A stretch of 64,000 nucleotides of DNA from Cordia subcordata (lineage: Eukaryota; Streptophyta; Magnoliopsida; Boraginales; Cordiaceae), in the NCBI GenBank assembly GCA_028554755.1, contig JAPTOF010000021.1:2963501-3027500 (forward strand), in the 5' to 3' direction. Positions 21,721 to 33,371 of the stretch are shown here, piece after piece. How positions within the stretch are numbered: the first letter of the stretch is position 1; each line of letters opens with the position of its first letter. Both the position numbers and the translations under genes were made by a program. Below the pieces are notes generated by a model that ran no database searches, was not told the DNA's origin, and was given only the letters and a program-made list of their open reading frames with translations.

Positions 21721-23035
21721 ACTCAATGGATATTGGATAGTGGGTGTTCCAAGCATACGACAGGAAATGCTTCATTGTTCATTGATTTGAAGAAAGCAAA
21801 AGATGGTGAAATTACTTTTAGAGATACTTCAAAAGGAAAAGTACTTCAACAAGAAAGTATTAGAATCAAAGGATCAATCACCATCAAGGATGTGGTTTAT
21901 ACAGAAAGTTTGAAATTTAATTTACTTTTCATTACTCAATTGTGTGTTAATGATTTTGATATGACTTTTAAGTCTAATACTTGTTATGTGATGAAAGATG
22001 GAAATATTGTGTTTATTGCTAATCTTGTGAACAATATGTATGTGTGTGACTTCTATGATCTTGTATGCTAAAATGTTGGATGCTTCTCCATTGTTGAAGA
22101 CAATATATGGCTTTGATATAGATGTTTAAGACATGCTAGTATCGATTTGATTTTGATATTAAAAAAAAGAATCTTGTTAATGGATTGCCCAATATGAAAT
22201 ATGTGAAAGATGCTTTTTGCGATGCTTGCGAACTTGGTAAACAACATAAAGCTAGTTTTAAACCAATTAATAGAGTTGTTACCACTAAAGATTTGGAACT
22301 TGTTCATATATATATTTATGTAGACCTATGAGTGTTGCTAGTCTTGGTGGTGCACGCTGTGTGTTTATGATTGTTGATGATTATACTAGATATACTTGGG
22401 TCATTTTTCTTGCTTCAAAAAGTGAAACCTTCAATGAATTTGCAAAGTTTTGTAAGAGAGTACAAAATGAGAAGGGTTATTTTGTAAAGAGCATTTGTAG
22501 TGATAATGGAAAAGAATTTGTGAATACATTTTTTGATGAACTATGTGACTTATATGACATTGAGCATACATTTTTGGCTCCTTGCACACCTCAACAAAAT
22601 GAGATTGTTGAAAAGGAAAAACTAATCTATTCAAGAAATAGCTAGAACCATGTTAAATCAACACGGATTGCCTACATACTTATAGGTCGAAGTGGTCAAT
22701 ACTTCTTGTTATGTTCTTAACTATGTGTTGATTAGACCATTCTTGAAGAAAATGTCATATGAGCTTTGGAATGAAAGAAAGCCAAACATTACCTACTTCA
22801 AGGTCTTTGAATGTAAGTGCTATATTCTCAATACAAAAGACCAACTTGTTAAGTTTGATTCAAAATCTCGTGAAGGTATCTTTGTACGATAAAATCTCGT
22901 GAAGGCATCTTTGTACGATAAAATCTCGTGAAGCTATCTTTGTACGATAAAATCTCATGAAGGTATCTTTGTAGGATATTCCACTAGAAGTAAAGCATAT
23001 AGAGTTTTTATTAAATAAGAGGGTACTATTGAAGA
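21721..23035 (+). pseudogene. Protease and integrase of the second Sirevirus-like copia
   Basis: The protease DSGCSKHTTGNASLF is at about 21735 with its active-site DSG intact. The zinc-binding region is damaged (CDACELGKQHKAS near 22220). Integrase core blocks are VDDYTRYTWVIFLASKSETF, CSDNGKEFVNTFFDELC and APCTPQQNEIVEKEKL, where NGIVERK has become NEIVEKEK. A further block is LIRPFLKKMSYELWNERKPN. Stops at about 22071 and 22645 break it, and a four-copy 29-bp tandem repeat at 22862-22977 disrupts the C-terminal EGIFVGYS region. Confidence 0.8.
22862..22977 (+). repeat. 29-bp unit repeated four times in integrase
   Basis: The unit starts AAAATCTCGTGAAGGTATCT and ends TTGTACGAT. It occurs at 22862, 22891, 22920 and 22949 with one to three changes per copy. 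The single-copy version codes for the conserved SREGIFVGYS region of integrase. Confidence 0.95.
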
Positions 23036-23039
23036 ATCT

Positions 23040-23530
23040 ATGCATGCAAAATTTGATAAAACTAACCTTTTTCGGTCAAGATTAGGCAATGATAATGTTG
23101 TAGGTGAATTAGAACTTATGAAGGACAATCATCCTACTACAAATAATCAGGAAGAGAATGAAAAATCTCAAGAAGATGAGAAAGGTACATCTCTTCAAGA
23201 ACCTATCAATGAAGATGATTAAGAAAAAGAAGATGAACCATCCAACTTAGAAAGTAAGGAATTGCCAAGAGCTTGGAAGTTCTTAAGAAATCATCCAATT
23301 GAACAAATTATTGGTGATCCTAGCAAAGAGATAAGAACAAGAGGTAATTTAAACAATTTTTATGAACATCATGCATTCTTATCTCATATTGAACCCAAAT
23401 GTGTTGATGATGTTTTACGTGATAGGGATTGGATTGTTGCTATGCAAGAAGAATTAAATCAATTTAAAAGGAGCAAAGTGTGGAACCTTGTTGAGAGATC
23501 AACTAAACAATTCGTTATTGGTACTAAATG
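23040..23530 (+). pseudogene. RT N-terminus of the second Sirevirus-like copia
   Basis: The linker (acidic, NNQEENEKSQEDEKGTS) is followed by LPRAWKFLRNHPIEQIIGD, RTRGNLNNFYEHHAFLSHIE and WIVAMQEELNQFKRSKVWNL. The sequence ends at VIGTK plus the first two bases of the next (Trp) codon, where the LTR at 23531 begins. Catalytic RT parts are absent. Confidence 0.85.
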
Positions 23531-24690
23531 TGTTGGGAATGGTATCCTAAAGTCAGTCATCTACTGTAGACTCCGTACTCATCTTCGCGACACTTGTCTA
23601 TACCTAGCAACTTTTCATCACTAGATTAGAAACCTAGTAGTTTGATACGAAGGTAGGGGGAGTAATCCGCAAGTCTCTATGACAATCTTAGATATGAGGG
23701 AATGGTATCCTAAAGTGTCGCGAAGTCAATGCGTAGGTCAAGATGGGATTGACCGCTTCATATAGTAGGAGAATGGTATTCTGGTCGGTCCTAATTCATT
23801 AAGACTTTGGCCAGAGCTTTCCGCGTGATGTGTCACGTGGTTATGTCATGATGAGTCATAATGAGATTAGGACTTGATATGGAGTAGCTAAATAGGGTTT
23901 TGACAGTTTTACCATGCCCTGGGGTTATTTCGGTATATTGAGGGTCATAAAGAATCCACCATAGTGCATAGGTTCGTTGAATATCACCTTGCAATTGTTC
24001 AGCTTATCTAGACCTCGGGAACTATTGCTAGATGGTATCATCGATTAATACAAGAATAGTCTTTGTATTACTAGTTTAAGTTTGAACTTATGGAGTCATG
24101 CATATGTTTGAGAATTAGTTGGAGGATTGGCCCTACTATAATTATCTCAATCATGTTTAATTGAGAATTATACATGTTATTTTTTAATTATGAATTAAAT
24201 AATATTATGGGTAATTAACATTATAGATATTTAATTGAGAATTAAATATTATAATGTTTAATTACTTATTACAAGTCACGGAGTTAATTTTGACTATGTG
24301 TAGCTAGCACTGGATATGTGGATCAAAATTAATTCATGGGCTATTGTTTATAAATTAAATATGAATTTAATTTGGGCTTTAATTTGGATTTGAGAAATCC
24401 ATAATTTTGAGACCAAAGAGTTGGACTTTTTGGGTTTTGGGATGGGCTTTATGGAAAGCAAATATCTCTCTATATATAGAGAGAATTCACTTTTTCTACG
24501 TACAATGGTTTTTGAGAAAACCTAATCCTAGAAATTAGTTGTTAGAATTCTCTTCTAATACCCTCAACCAAAAATAGCAGTCTCCAAAAATTCTTGATCG
24601 TGTACGAAGAAGAGGAGCTCGATGCTTCTGCAAGGTGATGTTCTCAATACGAGAATTATAATAATTCTCAAAACTTTCTTAAAAATTTTA
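23531..24690 (+). repeat. LTR fragment of another copia-type element
   Basis: It begins TGTTGGGAATGGTATCCTAA exactly where the RT frame of the neighbouring copia breaks. It contains internal echoes (GAATGGTATCCTAAAG at ~23700, GAATGGTATTCTGG at ~23770) and a TATATATAGAGAG promoter-like box near 24470, followed by U5-like sequence. The right end is uncertain: coding sequence of an opposite-strand copia starts at about 24693. No target duplication or internal region is found, so it is a truncated or rearranged LTR. Confidence 0.6.
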
Positions 24691-24692
24691 AT

Positions 24693-25900
24693 TTAGAGCC
24701 CAGCTTTATCTAAAGCTATAAACTCAGATTCCATAGTGGATCTGGCCATACATATCTGTTTAGTAGATTTCCATGACACAGCTATGCCTGCTAAAGTAAA
24801 GACATATCCATTCCTGGATTTCGATTCTTTTGTGTTAGATATCCAATGAGCGTCACTGAACGCTTCTAGTAACTCTAGATCTCCTGTGTAATGTAGCCCA
24901 TAGTTCATGGTGTATCCCAAGTATCTTAAGACCCTAATAGCAACAACCTAATGTTCTTACCTTGGATTACTGGTATACCTAAACCTATTTATTGCACAGG
25001 CTATGTCGGGTCTTGTACAATTCATTATGTACATTAGAATCCCTATAATCCGAGAATATTCCAGTTGAGATACTGTTTCACGCGTGTTTTTCCTTAGATG
25101 TACACTTACATCTAAAGGAGTTTTTACAATCCCATTATCACCTTTATTAAATTTATCCAATATTTTCTCAATGTAATAAGACTGCGTCAAGGCTAAACCG
25201 TCAGGTGTTTTCACAATTTTTATACCTAGGATCACATCGGCAACACCCACGTCTTTCATTTCAAAATTCCAAGAAAGTATTTTCTTGGTAGACTCAATTG
25301 CCCCATTATCACTTGTAAGCATGTCATCTACATAAAAACAAACAATGACAAAATTCTAATATGTGCTCTTCCAGTAGACACATTTGTCACACTCATTAGT
25401 TTTAAAGCTATCTGCGAGCATCACTTGATCAAATTTCTCATGCCATTGCTTCAATGCTTGCTTCAATCCGTAAAGAGATTTTACAACCTTGCAAATCATC
25501 TTCTCTTGACCTGTAACAACAAACCCTTCGGGTTGTTCCATGTAGATTTTCTCCTTAAGATCCCCATTCAAGAAAGCCGTTTTTACATCCATTTGATGGA
25601 TCTCTAGATTGTGTAGAGCCACAATAGTAATCAACATCCCGCTAGATGTAATTCTTGTAACCAATGAATATGTATCAAAGTAATCCAAACCCTTCTTCTA
25701 GCAATAGCCTTTTATAACAAACCGGGCATTATACTTGTCAATAGATCCATCAGCTTGCATCTTCCTTTTGAAAATCCATTTATAACTAAAGGTTTATTTC
25801 CCAGAGGTAGATCCATCAACTCCCATGTATAGTTGTGCATGATGGACTCAATTTCACTATTCACCACCTTTTTCCAAAGAGGTACCTCGGGAGTAGACAT
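24693..25900 (-). pseudogene. RT and RNase H of the Tork-like copia
   Basis: RT motifs: HQMDVKTAFLNGDLKEKIYM, CKVVKSLYGLKQAL, YVDDMLTSDN (catalytic YVDD kept, near 25320), LGIKIVKTPDGLALTQSYYI and LMYIMNCTRPDIACAI. RNase H motifs: [39 protein letters not shown]. The end LDKAGL abuts the LTR fragment. At least four stops or shifts lie between 24920 and 25712. Confidence 0.85.
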
Positions 25901-27006
25901 GGCTTCCTTGAAATTCTAGGTTCACTTTCTAATATGAAAGTTACAAAGTCTGGTCCAAAGGACATAGACATTCTTTCCCTTGTACTACGTCTAGATTCAT
26001 CAGTTGTAGCCTCTTTATCTATATCTGAGTGGTCAAGTGTTCTTTTAGATGAACCTGGTTCAGAAGAACTTGGTGCCTATGGCCTTTTATATGGAAATGT
26101 TGTTTCAAAGGACTCCGCATTCCGTGATTCAATGACTGTATTTTCACGAATGTCAAATATTTCTGACTTGTGTACCAGAAATCTATATGCAGTACTATTC
26201 TGCGCATAACCAATGAAATGCAGTCAATAATCTTATGCCTAATTTTGACTTGTTTTAAGTTGGAACTCCTACCTTAGCCAGGCACCCCCATACTTTGAAA
26301 TATTTGAAGGAAGGTAGTCGTCCTTTCCGTAATTCATACGAAGACTTCCCTAATTTCTTGTAGGGTATCAGATTTAAAACATGTTTAGCAGTTAGAACAA
26401 CTTTCCCCCACAAGTTCTGAGGTAAACCTGAGTTTATCAACAAAGCATTCATCATTTCTTTTAGAGTTCTATTTTGCATTCAGCAATGTCATTTTGTTGT
26501 GGAGAATAAGGAGCAATGGTTTGGTGTATTATCCCTTGTTCATCACAATAAGATTCAAAGGGATATACATATTCTCCACTTCTATTACTTCTCAAAGTTT
26601 TGATCTTCTTGCCTAGTTGGTTTTCTACCTCAACTTGGTATAGTTTGAAGGCATCCAACGATTCATCTTTGGATCTAAGAAGGTAAAAATAGCAATACCT
26701 TGTGCAATCATCGATAAAAATTATAAAATACTTTTTACCACCTCTAGTTTGCATATATTTTAGGTCACAAATGTTAGTGTGGATTAACTTAAAAGGTTCT
26801 GTGACTCTTTCTATTGATTTGAAAGATGTTTTGGCTAATTTCAATTCCACACAAACATCACATATTCCATGGTTAGTAAAATCCACTCCATAGATTAGGC
26901 CCATTTTCACAAGTTTGTTTAAGGAATCATAACTCACATGTCCTAGACGTTTGTGCCATAAAGCAGGGGACTCAGAAAAGTAAGCAAAAGGAACGATTTT
27001 ATTCAT
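25901..27006 (-). pseudogene. Integrase of the Tork-like copia, catalytic residues mutated
   Basis: The zinc-binding region WHKRLGHVSYDSLNKLV with CDVCVELKLAKTSF is followed by the core. The first catalytic aspartate, normally in LIHSDIC, reads LIHTNIC. The second, normally in LRSDRGGEY, reads LRSNRSGEY. The glutamate block reads NDIAECKIEL. Both aspartates are therefore asparagine, which one G-to-A change each would explain. Later blocks are NLWGKVVLTAKHVLNLIPYK and SFKYFKVWGCLAKV. Frame breaks lie near 26470 and 26250. Confidence 0.82.
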
Positions 27007-27051
27007 TTCATTTTGGCCAGAAGGCCCAGCGGTTACATTCTCATTTGGGAC

Positions 27052-28666
27052 TTAGGCTCTAACACTTGGCTTATACATCCCTTCATGGAGATATCCCTTG
27101 CCCACAAAATCGTATATTTTCTTTATTGCAACCTTATCGGCACTAAAAAGCATAGAAAAACCAGCTTTACCTAAAAGAGAGCTGGATACCAAATTCTTTC
27201 TAATATCAAGAACATGTAAAACATTTTTCAGAGTTGGCTTAACACTAGAGATTATCTCTAAAACAACATTTCCTATACCTACCCCATGTATAGGACTTCC
27301 TCTCAAGAGTTAGCTGTATATGTAGTAAAAAGCCTCCTTCCGGAGCAAACGTGTCTTGTTGCCCTTGTGTCTATAAACCATTGTTCAGGGTTGCCTACCA
27401 TGTTCACCTCAGACACCACCCCTAGAATATTTAGATTAGACACATTATCTCCCAAGCTATCCACAAGATTTGCAAAGACCTTTCTTTTGCGCAACCTATA
27501 GTTCTTCGCCTTGTGACCCTTTTTATCACAGATATAGCATAACCCGCTGGATTGCTTATTGTTAGGTTTTTGAGCAACTACTTTGCCCCTACCCTTTTTG
27601 TCCTGATTGGCATGGCTAGTGAATTTTCTCTTCTTGTTGGGGTTCTCACCGTGCTCTACCACATGAGCCTTGGAGTTTATTCCACCATGGATACCCCATT
27701 TGCCAGTTAAGCAGTTTTTTTCCTCAATTCTCAGTGGCAAGATTAAGTTATTCATTGTCATTTCCTGATGCTTATGTTTGAGGTGATTCTTGAGCTCCTT
27801 CCACCCAGAAGGCAACTTATCGATCAAAGTCGCCACCTGGAATTGCTTAACTTATGGCATCCCCTTAACATGTAGCTCTTGGATGATCAATTGATACTTT
27901 TGTACCTGTGACATTACCAGTTTAGAATCTGTCATAGAAAATTCTAGAAATCTAGTTACTACGAATTTCTCTGTGCTTGTACTTTCTAGACCATATTTGT
28001 CCTTTAATGATGCCCATATTTTTTTGTCGTTTTACATTTAGCATACACTTTAGACAATGAATTATCTAAGCAATTCAAAATGTAATTCCAGCAAAGGAAG
28101 TCACGGTGCTACCAAGCATCTATTGTTGCCACTGTCTATACATTCGGATTATCTCCTAGTGCTGGAGTATCTTACTGCACATACATGAATAATTACAAGG
28201 TAGTGGGATACAACTCCATTTGAAGTTGCCAGAGCTTGTAATCTTTGCCCGCAAACTTCTCTGACTTTTGTGGTGGTGAAGGCGCATAATTGGTTGTGCC
28301 AAACACAGGTCTGCCTCGAAGAATGACAACATTTGCACCATTTGTAGCTTGCCCACCAAATCCTTGACCAACGGAGCCAAAATCGAATCTAGTCCCAGAT
28401 CCAAATCCACCAAATCCTTGCACAGTTCTAGCAACATGCACAATCATATTATTTGTTCGAACCATTCCAACATTCAAGTTGCTCCTATAGGAGGAACTCC
28501 AGCAGGGGTATTTCCAATAAACACAGTCGAGGTATTCCTTGCTGCAGTGACATTTGGGATATCAACTGATACCTCGGCCACGCTTGTCCCAGCATTCCAT
28601 GTTTGAGTATTAGCCACAAACTAGACTTGGTCATTGTTCTGGGTATTTTCTCCATTTCCAAACATT
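27052..28666 (-). pseudogene. gag and protease of the Tork-like copia
   Basis: Gag starts at ATG 28666 (MFGNGENTQNNDQV), then glycine-rich sequence with KSEKFAGKDYKLWQLQMELY. After a highly broken stretch (27840-28190) come KLPSGWKELKNHLKHKHQEM, a CCHC knuckle CYICDKKGHKAKNYR whose last Cys is Tyr, and the protease WFIDTRATRHVCSG, in which DTG has become DTR. The protease core continues to 27052 (GNVVLEIISSVKPTLKNVLH). Both changes argue against function. Confidence 0.82.
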
Positions 28667-28673
28667 GTACCAA

Positions 28674-29888
28674 AAGTTATGATATAAACTTTCTGCACTT
28701 AAATAGCAAAAGTTAATATCCAACACTTAAAGCCAAAGATACAAAATAAATCAATTTCGGGTTAAAAAAGTTTGGAGACTATAAACAATAGATAACACAG
28801 TTTTTCCAACCTTGTAGGGACTCAAACAAATTAGTAATATAGATTTGAAACTGTGAGCAATATGTACTACAGTCCTCAAAACCGTATGGGAAAAAAAGTA
28901 CAAAATATGTAAATAAAAAGTATAGAATATGTAAATCCCTTAAGTTTATTAGGAAATTAAGAAGAAATTAAAAAAAGAATTTTATTCATTATATAAAATA
29001 AGAGTAGTTCAAAATATGAATATAGTAGAACAATAAAATTAGAATAAAAAAATAAAATCAGAATAAAAAAATAAAATAAGAAAACCAGCCAAGGCTCGTG
29101 ATAACGATATCCGTAAGGGATTTATGCCCTTTTCACGGTGCTAACAGGGCACGGCATATCTCTCCTAGGATACAATGGTTAGATACTTCTTAATGTTCTA
29201 GTAGCAGTCCATGCAAGAGCTTGCGAACTGGTATGTGATGAACTCTTTCCTTTGTAATGCACTATAAAACTACTAAAATACTAAAACTTCAGAAATTTTA
29301 TGTATATCTTAAAGTGCTACTAAAACACAATCTATGTAGACAAATGCTTAAAGTATTGTGTCAACAAAGCAAAGAAAATACCAATATTTATCGGAACAAA
29401 TTAGGCTAATTAACTAAAACCAATTAATCATATGAATGAAAACGTCTTGTAATATCTTCATTGCCATAAAACTAATTTGAAGCACGTTATCATCAGTTAA
29501 CAAAAACAATACATGCAAGCTCATAATTGGCATAATGATTATAACCATAATGACATTATTGTTAGCAAATCATGAATAGCATTCAAGTAAATTGCTTATA
29601 ACGTATCATAATACAAATTCAAACGTTAAGGTTATAGGCATTTTCTAACCAAGACAATAATGATCATTATATAATTCACAAAATTATACTATCTAATTTC
29701 TTTTTATAATTATCCAATTCCAACAATAATAAAATTGTCAGCATTATCTTTTAGATTTACATATATATTTTGAATAACTAGAAATTATTTGATCCAAAGA
29801 TATTTTTACTCTTTGGCTTGACCTTTTAGGTCGTATGTGTACGATAATAAGATACAGAATTCTTGAAAATTTATATATGCACCATTAA
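28674..29888. other. AT-rich noncoding DNA, probably leader and 5' LTR of the Tork-like copia
   Basis: Just outside the gag start the minus strand reads ATATCATAACTTTTGGTAC, a possible decayed tRNA-Met PBS. Around 29096-29240 the minus strand has GCACCGTGAAAAGGGCAT and CTTACGGATATCG, which look like U5 of a copia LTR. No partner LTR exists in the window, so this is inference. I see no gene. Confidence 0.4.
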
Positions 29889-30310
29889 ATGTGCTTCTTA
29901 TTCCCTAAAAGGAAAAATGAATTAGTAGGCAATCCCCCAATGAAGATGTTGAATCATCTAAATTTTTATAATGAATTGAAAGGGGTATATATTGGTCTAG
30001 TAGAATCCTTAAATGAAAACTTCAAAGTGTATATTCCTAGACCATCATTTATGATAATGAAATTGCCTAATTTTATCCGGGGACATGCTATGTAATATAT
30101 TTGCAGCACTTACTAAATAAAGACCAATTGCTTATCAATAATTACTCACCATTGGTCTAGAAAAATAAATCTCATTTGAATACTTTTAGTACACAAGATA
30201 TATTTTGATTGCTCCACCACAGCACATTAAGATGGGTCTATGAAAAAGTTAGAGATCTACGAATCTCAGTCAATTTTATATCATCGACTGAGGATATTGA
30301 AATAGCGTAT
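29889..30310 (+). pseudogene. Integrase C-terminal remnant of the old copia
   Basis: GLVESLNENFKVYIPRPSFM and KLPNFIRGHAM (29970-30092) match the post-catalytic integrase block that normally reads NGLAES then LP..WGHA. IAPPQHIKMG near 30210 and LEIYESQSI near 30250 match the downstream APPQ-KMGP and IYVGYESPSI blocks. Several in-frame stops lie between. Confidence 0.6.
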
Positions 30311-31189
30311 CAACATCAAGGAGAGAAAAACAAAAGCTAGAAGACAAAAAATTTTATAGAATGCATCTAATCCTCGCATAAATTAATATAAACTGCAAGT
30401 TTAGAAAATTATATATGTATAGATAGATTGCAAAGATACGTACCTTGATACAAAGAAAAGTGACAAAGTCACATAGACCAGCTTTGAATGTTCCTATTAT
30501 TTAATTATCATTTGAGAAATATGTCCACTGTAACGCTTGAAGCATAGTAGACTTATTAGTTCCAAAAACAAAGGAGCAAAAATGAGCAAGTTGGCATTTT
30601 TGAAATATTTGATATCCTAAAAATACCAAGCCATTCATGCAAGTATAATATAAAATTAAGAAATACTACTTTACTCTAGAAGAGTATCAAGTACCTGAAT
30701 ATGATTGAAATTATTGAGAATAAAGAGATTGCACTCAATTATATTACACTTGGTAAGAGTGGAACCGAGAAGTGAAAATGATCATCATCAAATATTTGCA
30801 TATGCAATAGCTACTATTATGATGAAAAGCGAGGATCATGAACTGAAGTCCATCTAAAGATGTCTACGTAAATATATTTGATCAAATATGCAAAAGATGC
30901 ATTCCATGCATATTTAAGTGTTTTGGCCTTTATTGGTCAACACATATTGCATATGAGATTGAGGGGGAGTGTTGTATAAACCAATACCATATTGCTTGAG
31001 AGTTTCAAAGGAATATACCACATAGTTGCCTAACTTTAAAACTGGTAAGTATTAGTTAAGGAATGGATTAGTGTGTTATGCAGTTATACTTTGGTTCACT
31101 CTTCTTCTTTCTGTATAAACCAAGCTTAAAGACTTGGAATTAATTATAAGGAGATATGTTTTCATGTGGTGGATTCAATTATATTAACC
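30311..31189 (+). other. Decayed retroelement DNA with a polypurine-tract-like end, no gene
   Basis: I see no ORF of note. GAGATTGAGGGGGAGTGTTG at about 30956-30975, followed by TATAAACCAATACC, looks like a polypurine tract joined to an LTR start. It suggests a further old copia 3' end was inserted here between integrase and RT of the older element. Confidence 0.4.
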
Positions 31190-31616
31190 TGGCAATTTTT
31201 TTAAAAAAGACTCTATATGCATCTTATGGATGTAGTGGCAATATATTTATATAGGTCACTTGATAATGATATTTATATAAAAATTCCTGAAGGACTAAAT
31301 ATGCCTAAAGCATATAAACCAAATCCCCGGGAAATGTACTCCATCAAGTTGCAAAGATCTTTGCACGGGTTGAAACAATCTGGATGAATGTGGTATAATT
31401 ATCTGTACATACTTTCTAAAAGAAGGATATGTCAATAGTCCCATAAGCCCATGTGTTTTTATCAAGAAGCCAAGAAATGGGTTTATTATTATTGCTATAT
31501 TTAGTGATGATTTAAATATCATTAGGACTGTTTTGGCTTACAAATCAAACATTTGTCAAGTGGAATTTTGGTCCACCAAAAAATTTATACTGAAAAAAGT
31601 CTTGAATAGATTTAAT
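31190..31616 (+). pseudogene. RT, first part, of the old copia
   Basis: NDIYIKIPEGLNMPKAYKPN and REMYSIKLQRSLHGLKQSG (31265-31385) are the LYGLKQ region. IIIAIFSDDLNIIRT (31480-31525) is the catalytic box with FSDD instead of YVDD. The coding sequence reaches RFNL and is then cut by the nested element. It resumes with DKTHPL on the other side. Confidence 0.8.
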
Positions 31617-31621
31617 CTGGA

Positions 31622-32054
31622 TGTTGGGTTATGGCTCAAGTGCTAAGCCCAAGTCCATATTGAAATTAGGAAAGAGTCTTAATGAGAGTCAAAATTCTAG
31701 CTATGGTAAAAGTCTTAATTATGGTACGATTGATAAATTAAGAAATCCTCTGTCTTGCAGGACAAGGAAATCTCCTCTATAAATAGGACTCTTGTATTAG
31801 TTGAAAGATATGTGTGTCTTGCAATAGGTCTAGGTTGAGAGAGAGCGCCATTGTAAAACCACCATGAGGGAGAGTTTAGACTTTTTTATCCATGCAAAAA
31901 GTCCTATTAAGTTTGTACCCTTTTCTTTCTAGTAGAGGTTTTCGTGGATGTAGGTAGAGGGCCGAACCACGTTTAATTATGCGTATTCTTTTCTCGTTAT
32001 TCGTGCTTTAATTTTGCTGTGTAAGTTTGTGTTATGTGTCCTAATTTTCTAACA
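31622..32054 (+). repeat. 5' LTR of the nested gag-only copia (433 bp)
   Basis: It runs from TGTTGGGTTATGGCTCAAGT to TTTTCTAACA. CTATAAATAGGACTC near 31776 is a good TATA box. The partner 33868-34300 has the same length and differs at a modest number of positions. Confidence 0.95.
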
Positions 32055-32056
32055 AG

Positions 32057-32069
32057 TGGTATCAAGAGC
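32057..32069 (+). other. Primer-binding site of the nested gag-only copia
   Basis: TGGTATCAAGAGC lies two bases after the 5' LTR and matches the tRNA-Met site TGGTATCAGAGC with one extra A. Confidence 0.88.
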
Positions 32070-32477
32070 TAGTTTGGAAGGAGGACGCTGGTTTGCACGA
32101 AAAACAAAAAAAAGAAACACCAAAGAGAAGTTAAAAAATTTTTTTGATCTGCTGTCACGTTTGGTGGCCTTCCCAGACTTTTGATTGACAATCTGTTTAT
32201 TGCTGTTTGTTCTTCTGGGTGAGGAAAGTTAGCTGCTAAAATTTTGAAATGATCTGACGGTCGGATTGTGAGATACAAGCAGGTCTAGTTTTGTGAGTTT
32301 GTGGTAAAAAAGTCAAATAAAAGGTTTGACCAGCGTTGACCGAAAGGCTACAGGGGTTTGACCTCGTTGACCGAGGGTCTCCCCACCATTTTCTTACGTC
32401 CTGAATCCCTTTTTGAGGTTAGTTTTTCCAAATTCTTGCTGGATTGTTGATTTTTAGTGAATTTGTGCATAAGAGCA

Positions 32478-33371
32478 ATGACTACGATCGGTGCGAAGTT
32501 TGAAATTCGAATGTTTGATGGGAACATGAACTTCAACTTGTGGAGGAATACTATCAAGGATCTTTTGGTGCAGCAAGGCCTTGATGAAGTGCTAGAAGAG
32601 GTGAAACCAGAACAAGTCAATGATAAGAAGTGGAAGTCCCTACAACGAAAAGCCTTAAGTACAATTCGGTTGGCGTTAGCACCGCAAATTAAATGTCATG
32701 TGATTGATGAGACAACGGTGAGTGGTGTGTTCGACAAGTTGTAGAATATTTATGAGTCGAAGTCAATCACCAACTGACTGTGTTTGAGGATGGAGCTTTA
32801 CTCGTTTAAGATGAAAGAGGGAACTGCCATCCAGGATCACATTAACAAATTCAACGAGTTAATGGTCAAGCTCATAAGTGTTGAGGAGCCTGATAAGAGA
32901 ATTATGGATGAAGAACAAGCGCTCGTACTACTATCTTTCTTGCCGAAGTTGTACAAGACGTTTGTACAATCAATCCTTATTGGGAAGAAGACTCTCGAGC
33001 TGAACGAAGTGACTGCGCTCTTGAGAGAGAACGAGAGGATGTTAGGAAGAAGTAGTGTGCCTAGTAGAGATCAAGCACTAACCATTGAAGGTTCAAATCG
33101 AGGGAGGATTTCTGGAAGAGGTAATTCTCACAGAGATAGATCAAGATCAAAAGGCCAAGCTCGGGATGGAGAAGACGATCGAGAGTGCTACTACTGCAGA
33201 GAGAAGGACCATACCCAACCAAGATGTCCTAGATTGAGAGAGGACATGAAGAGGCTTAGAGAGTGGAGATCTAAGGGCAAGGAGAAGGTTTATGGCGAGG
33301 ACTTCACGAACCTTATTGAGGGTGGTGATAGTGATAGTAGTGAGACTGATTGCGGTCAGCGGGAACGCTAA
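32478..33371 (+). pseudogene. gag of the nested copia, two in-frame stops
   Basis: It starts MTTIGAKFEIRMFDGNMNF with a LWRNTIKDLLVQQGL block typical of copia gag. After FDKL an in-frame TAG (32742-32744) and, 33 bases on, a TGA interrupt it. The frame then continues with MELYSFKMKEGTAIQDHINK, LVLLSFLPKLYKTFVQSIL, an Arg-rich stretch and a CCHC knuckle CYYCREKDHTQPRC near 33187. The stops are where CAG and CGA codons would be expected, so single C-to-T changes would explain both. The end is at 33371. Confidence 0.85.

Larger units (their letters stand above)
19030..23530 (+). mobile_element. Second Sirevirus-like copia, 3'-truncated
   Basis: Order: 5' LTR 19030-20447, degenerate PBS, gag, protease, integrase and the start of RT. 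It stops at 23530 inside the GTKW motif, where another LTR begins. The RT start HHAFLSHIEPKCVDDVL, the DSGCSKHTTG protease and integrase blocks closely match the 926-10720 element, so both belong to one lineage. There is no 3' LTR. Stops and frameshifts are frequent. Confidence 0.85.
24693..28673 (-). mobile_element. Tork/Tnt1-like copia internal region, minus strand
   Basis: Reading right to left it has gag (from 28666), protease, integrase, RT and RNase H, ending within RNase H at 24693. The 3' LTR is missing. Frames are broken by many stops and shifts. Integrase and RT blocks (WHKRLGHVSYDSL, KSLYGLKQALKQWHEKFDQ, FYVDDMLTSDN) resemble the Tork lineage and differ clearly from the two Sireviruses in this window. 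It ends at the LTR fragment 23531-24690, which implies a deletion at the junction. Confidence 0.85.

Noticed and set aside
22862..22977. Regular 29-bp repeats that could suggest a CRISPR array
   Set aside because: Units are directly adjacent without spacers and lie in a retrotransposon integrase of a plant genome.
23531..24690. Reading this LTR as the 3' LTR of the minus-strand Tork-like copia
   Set aside because: Promoter-like and U5-like sequence run on the plus strand, opposite to that copia, and no polypurine tract lies at the junction.
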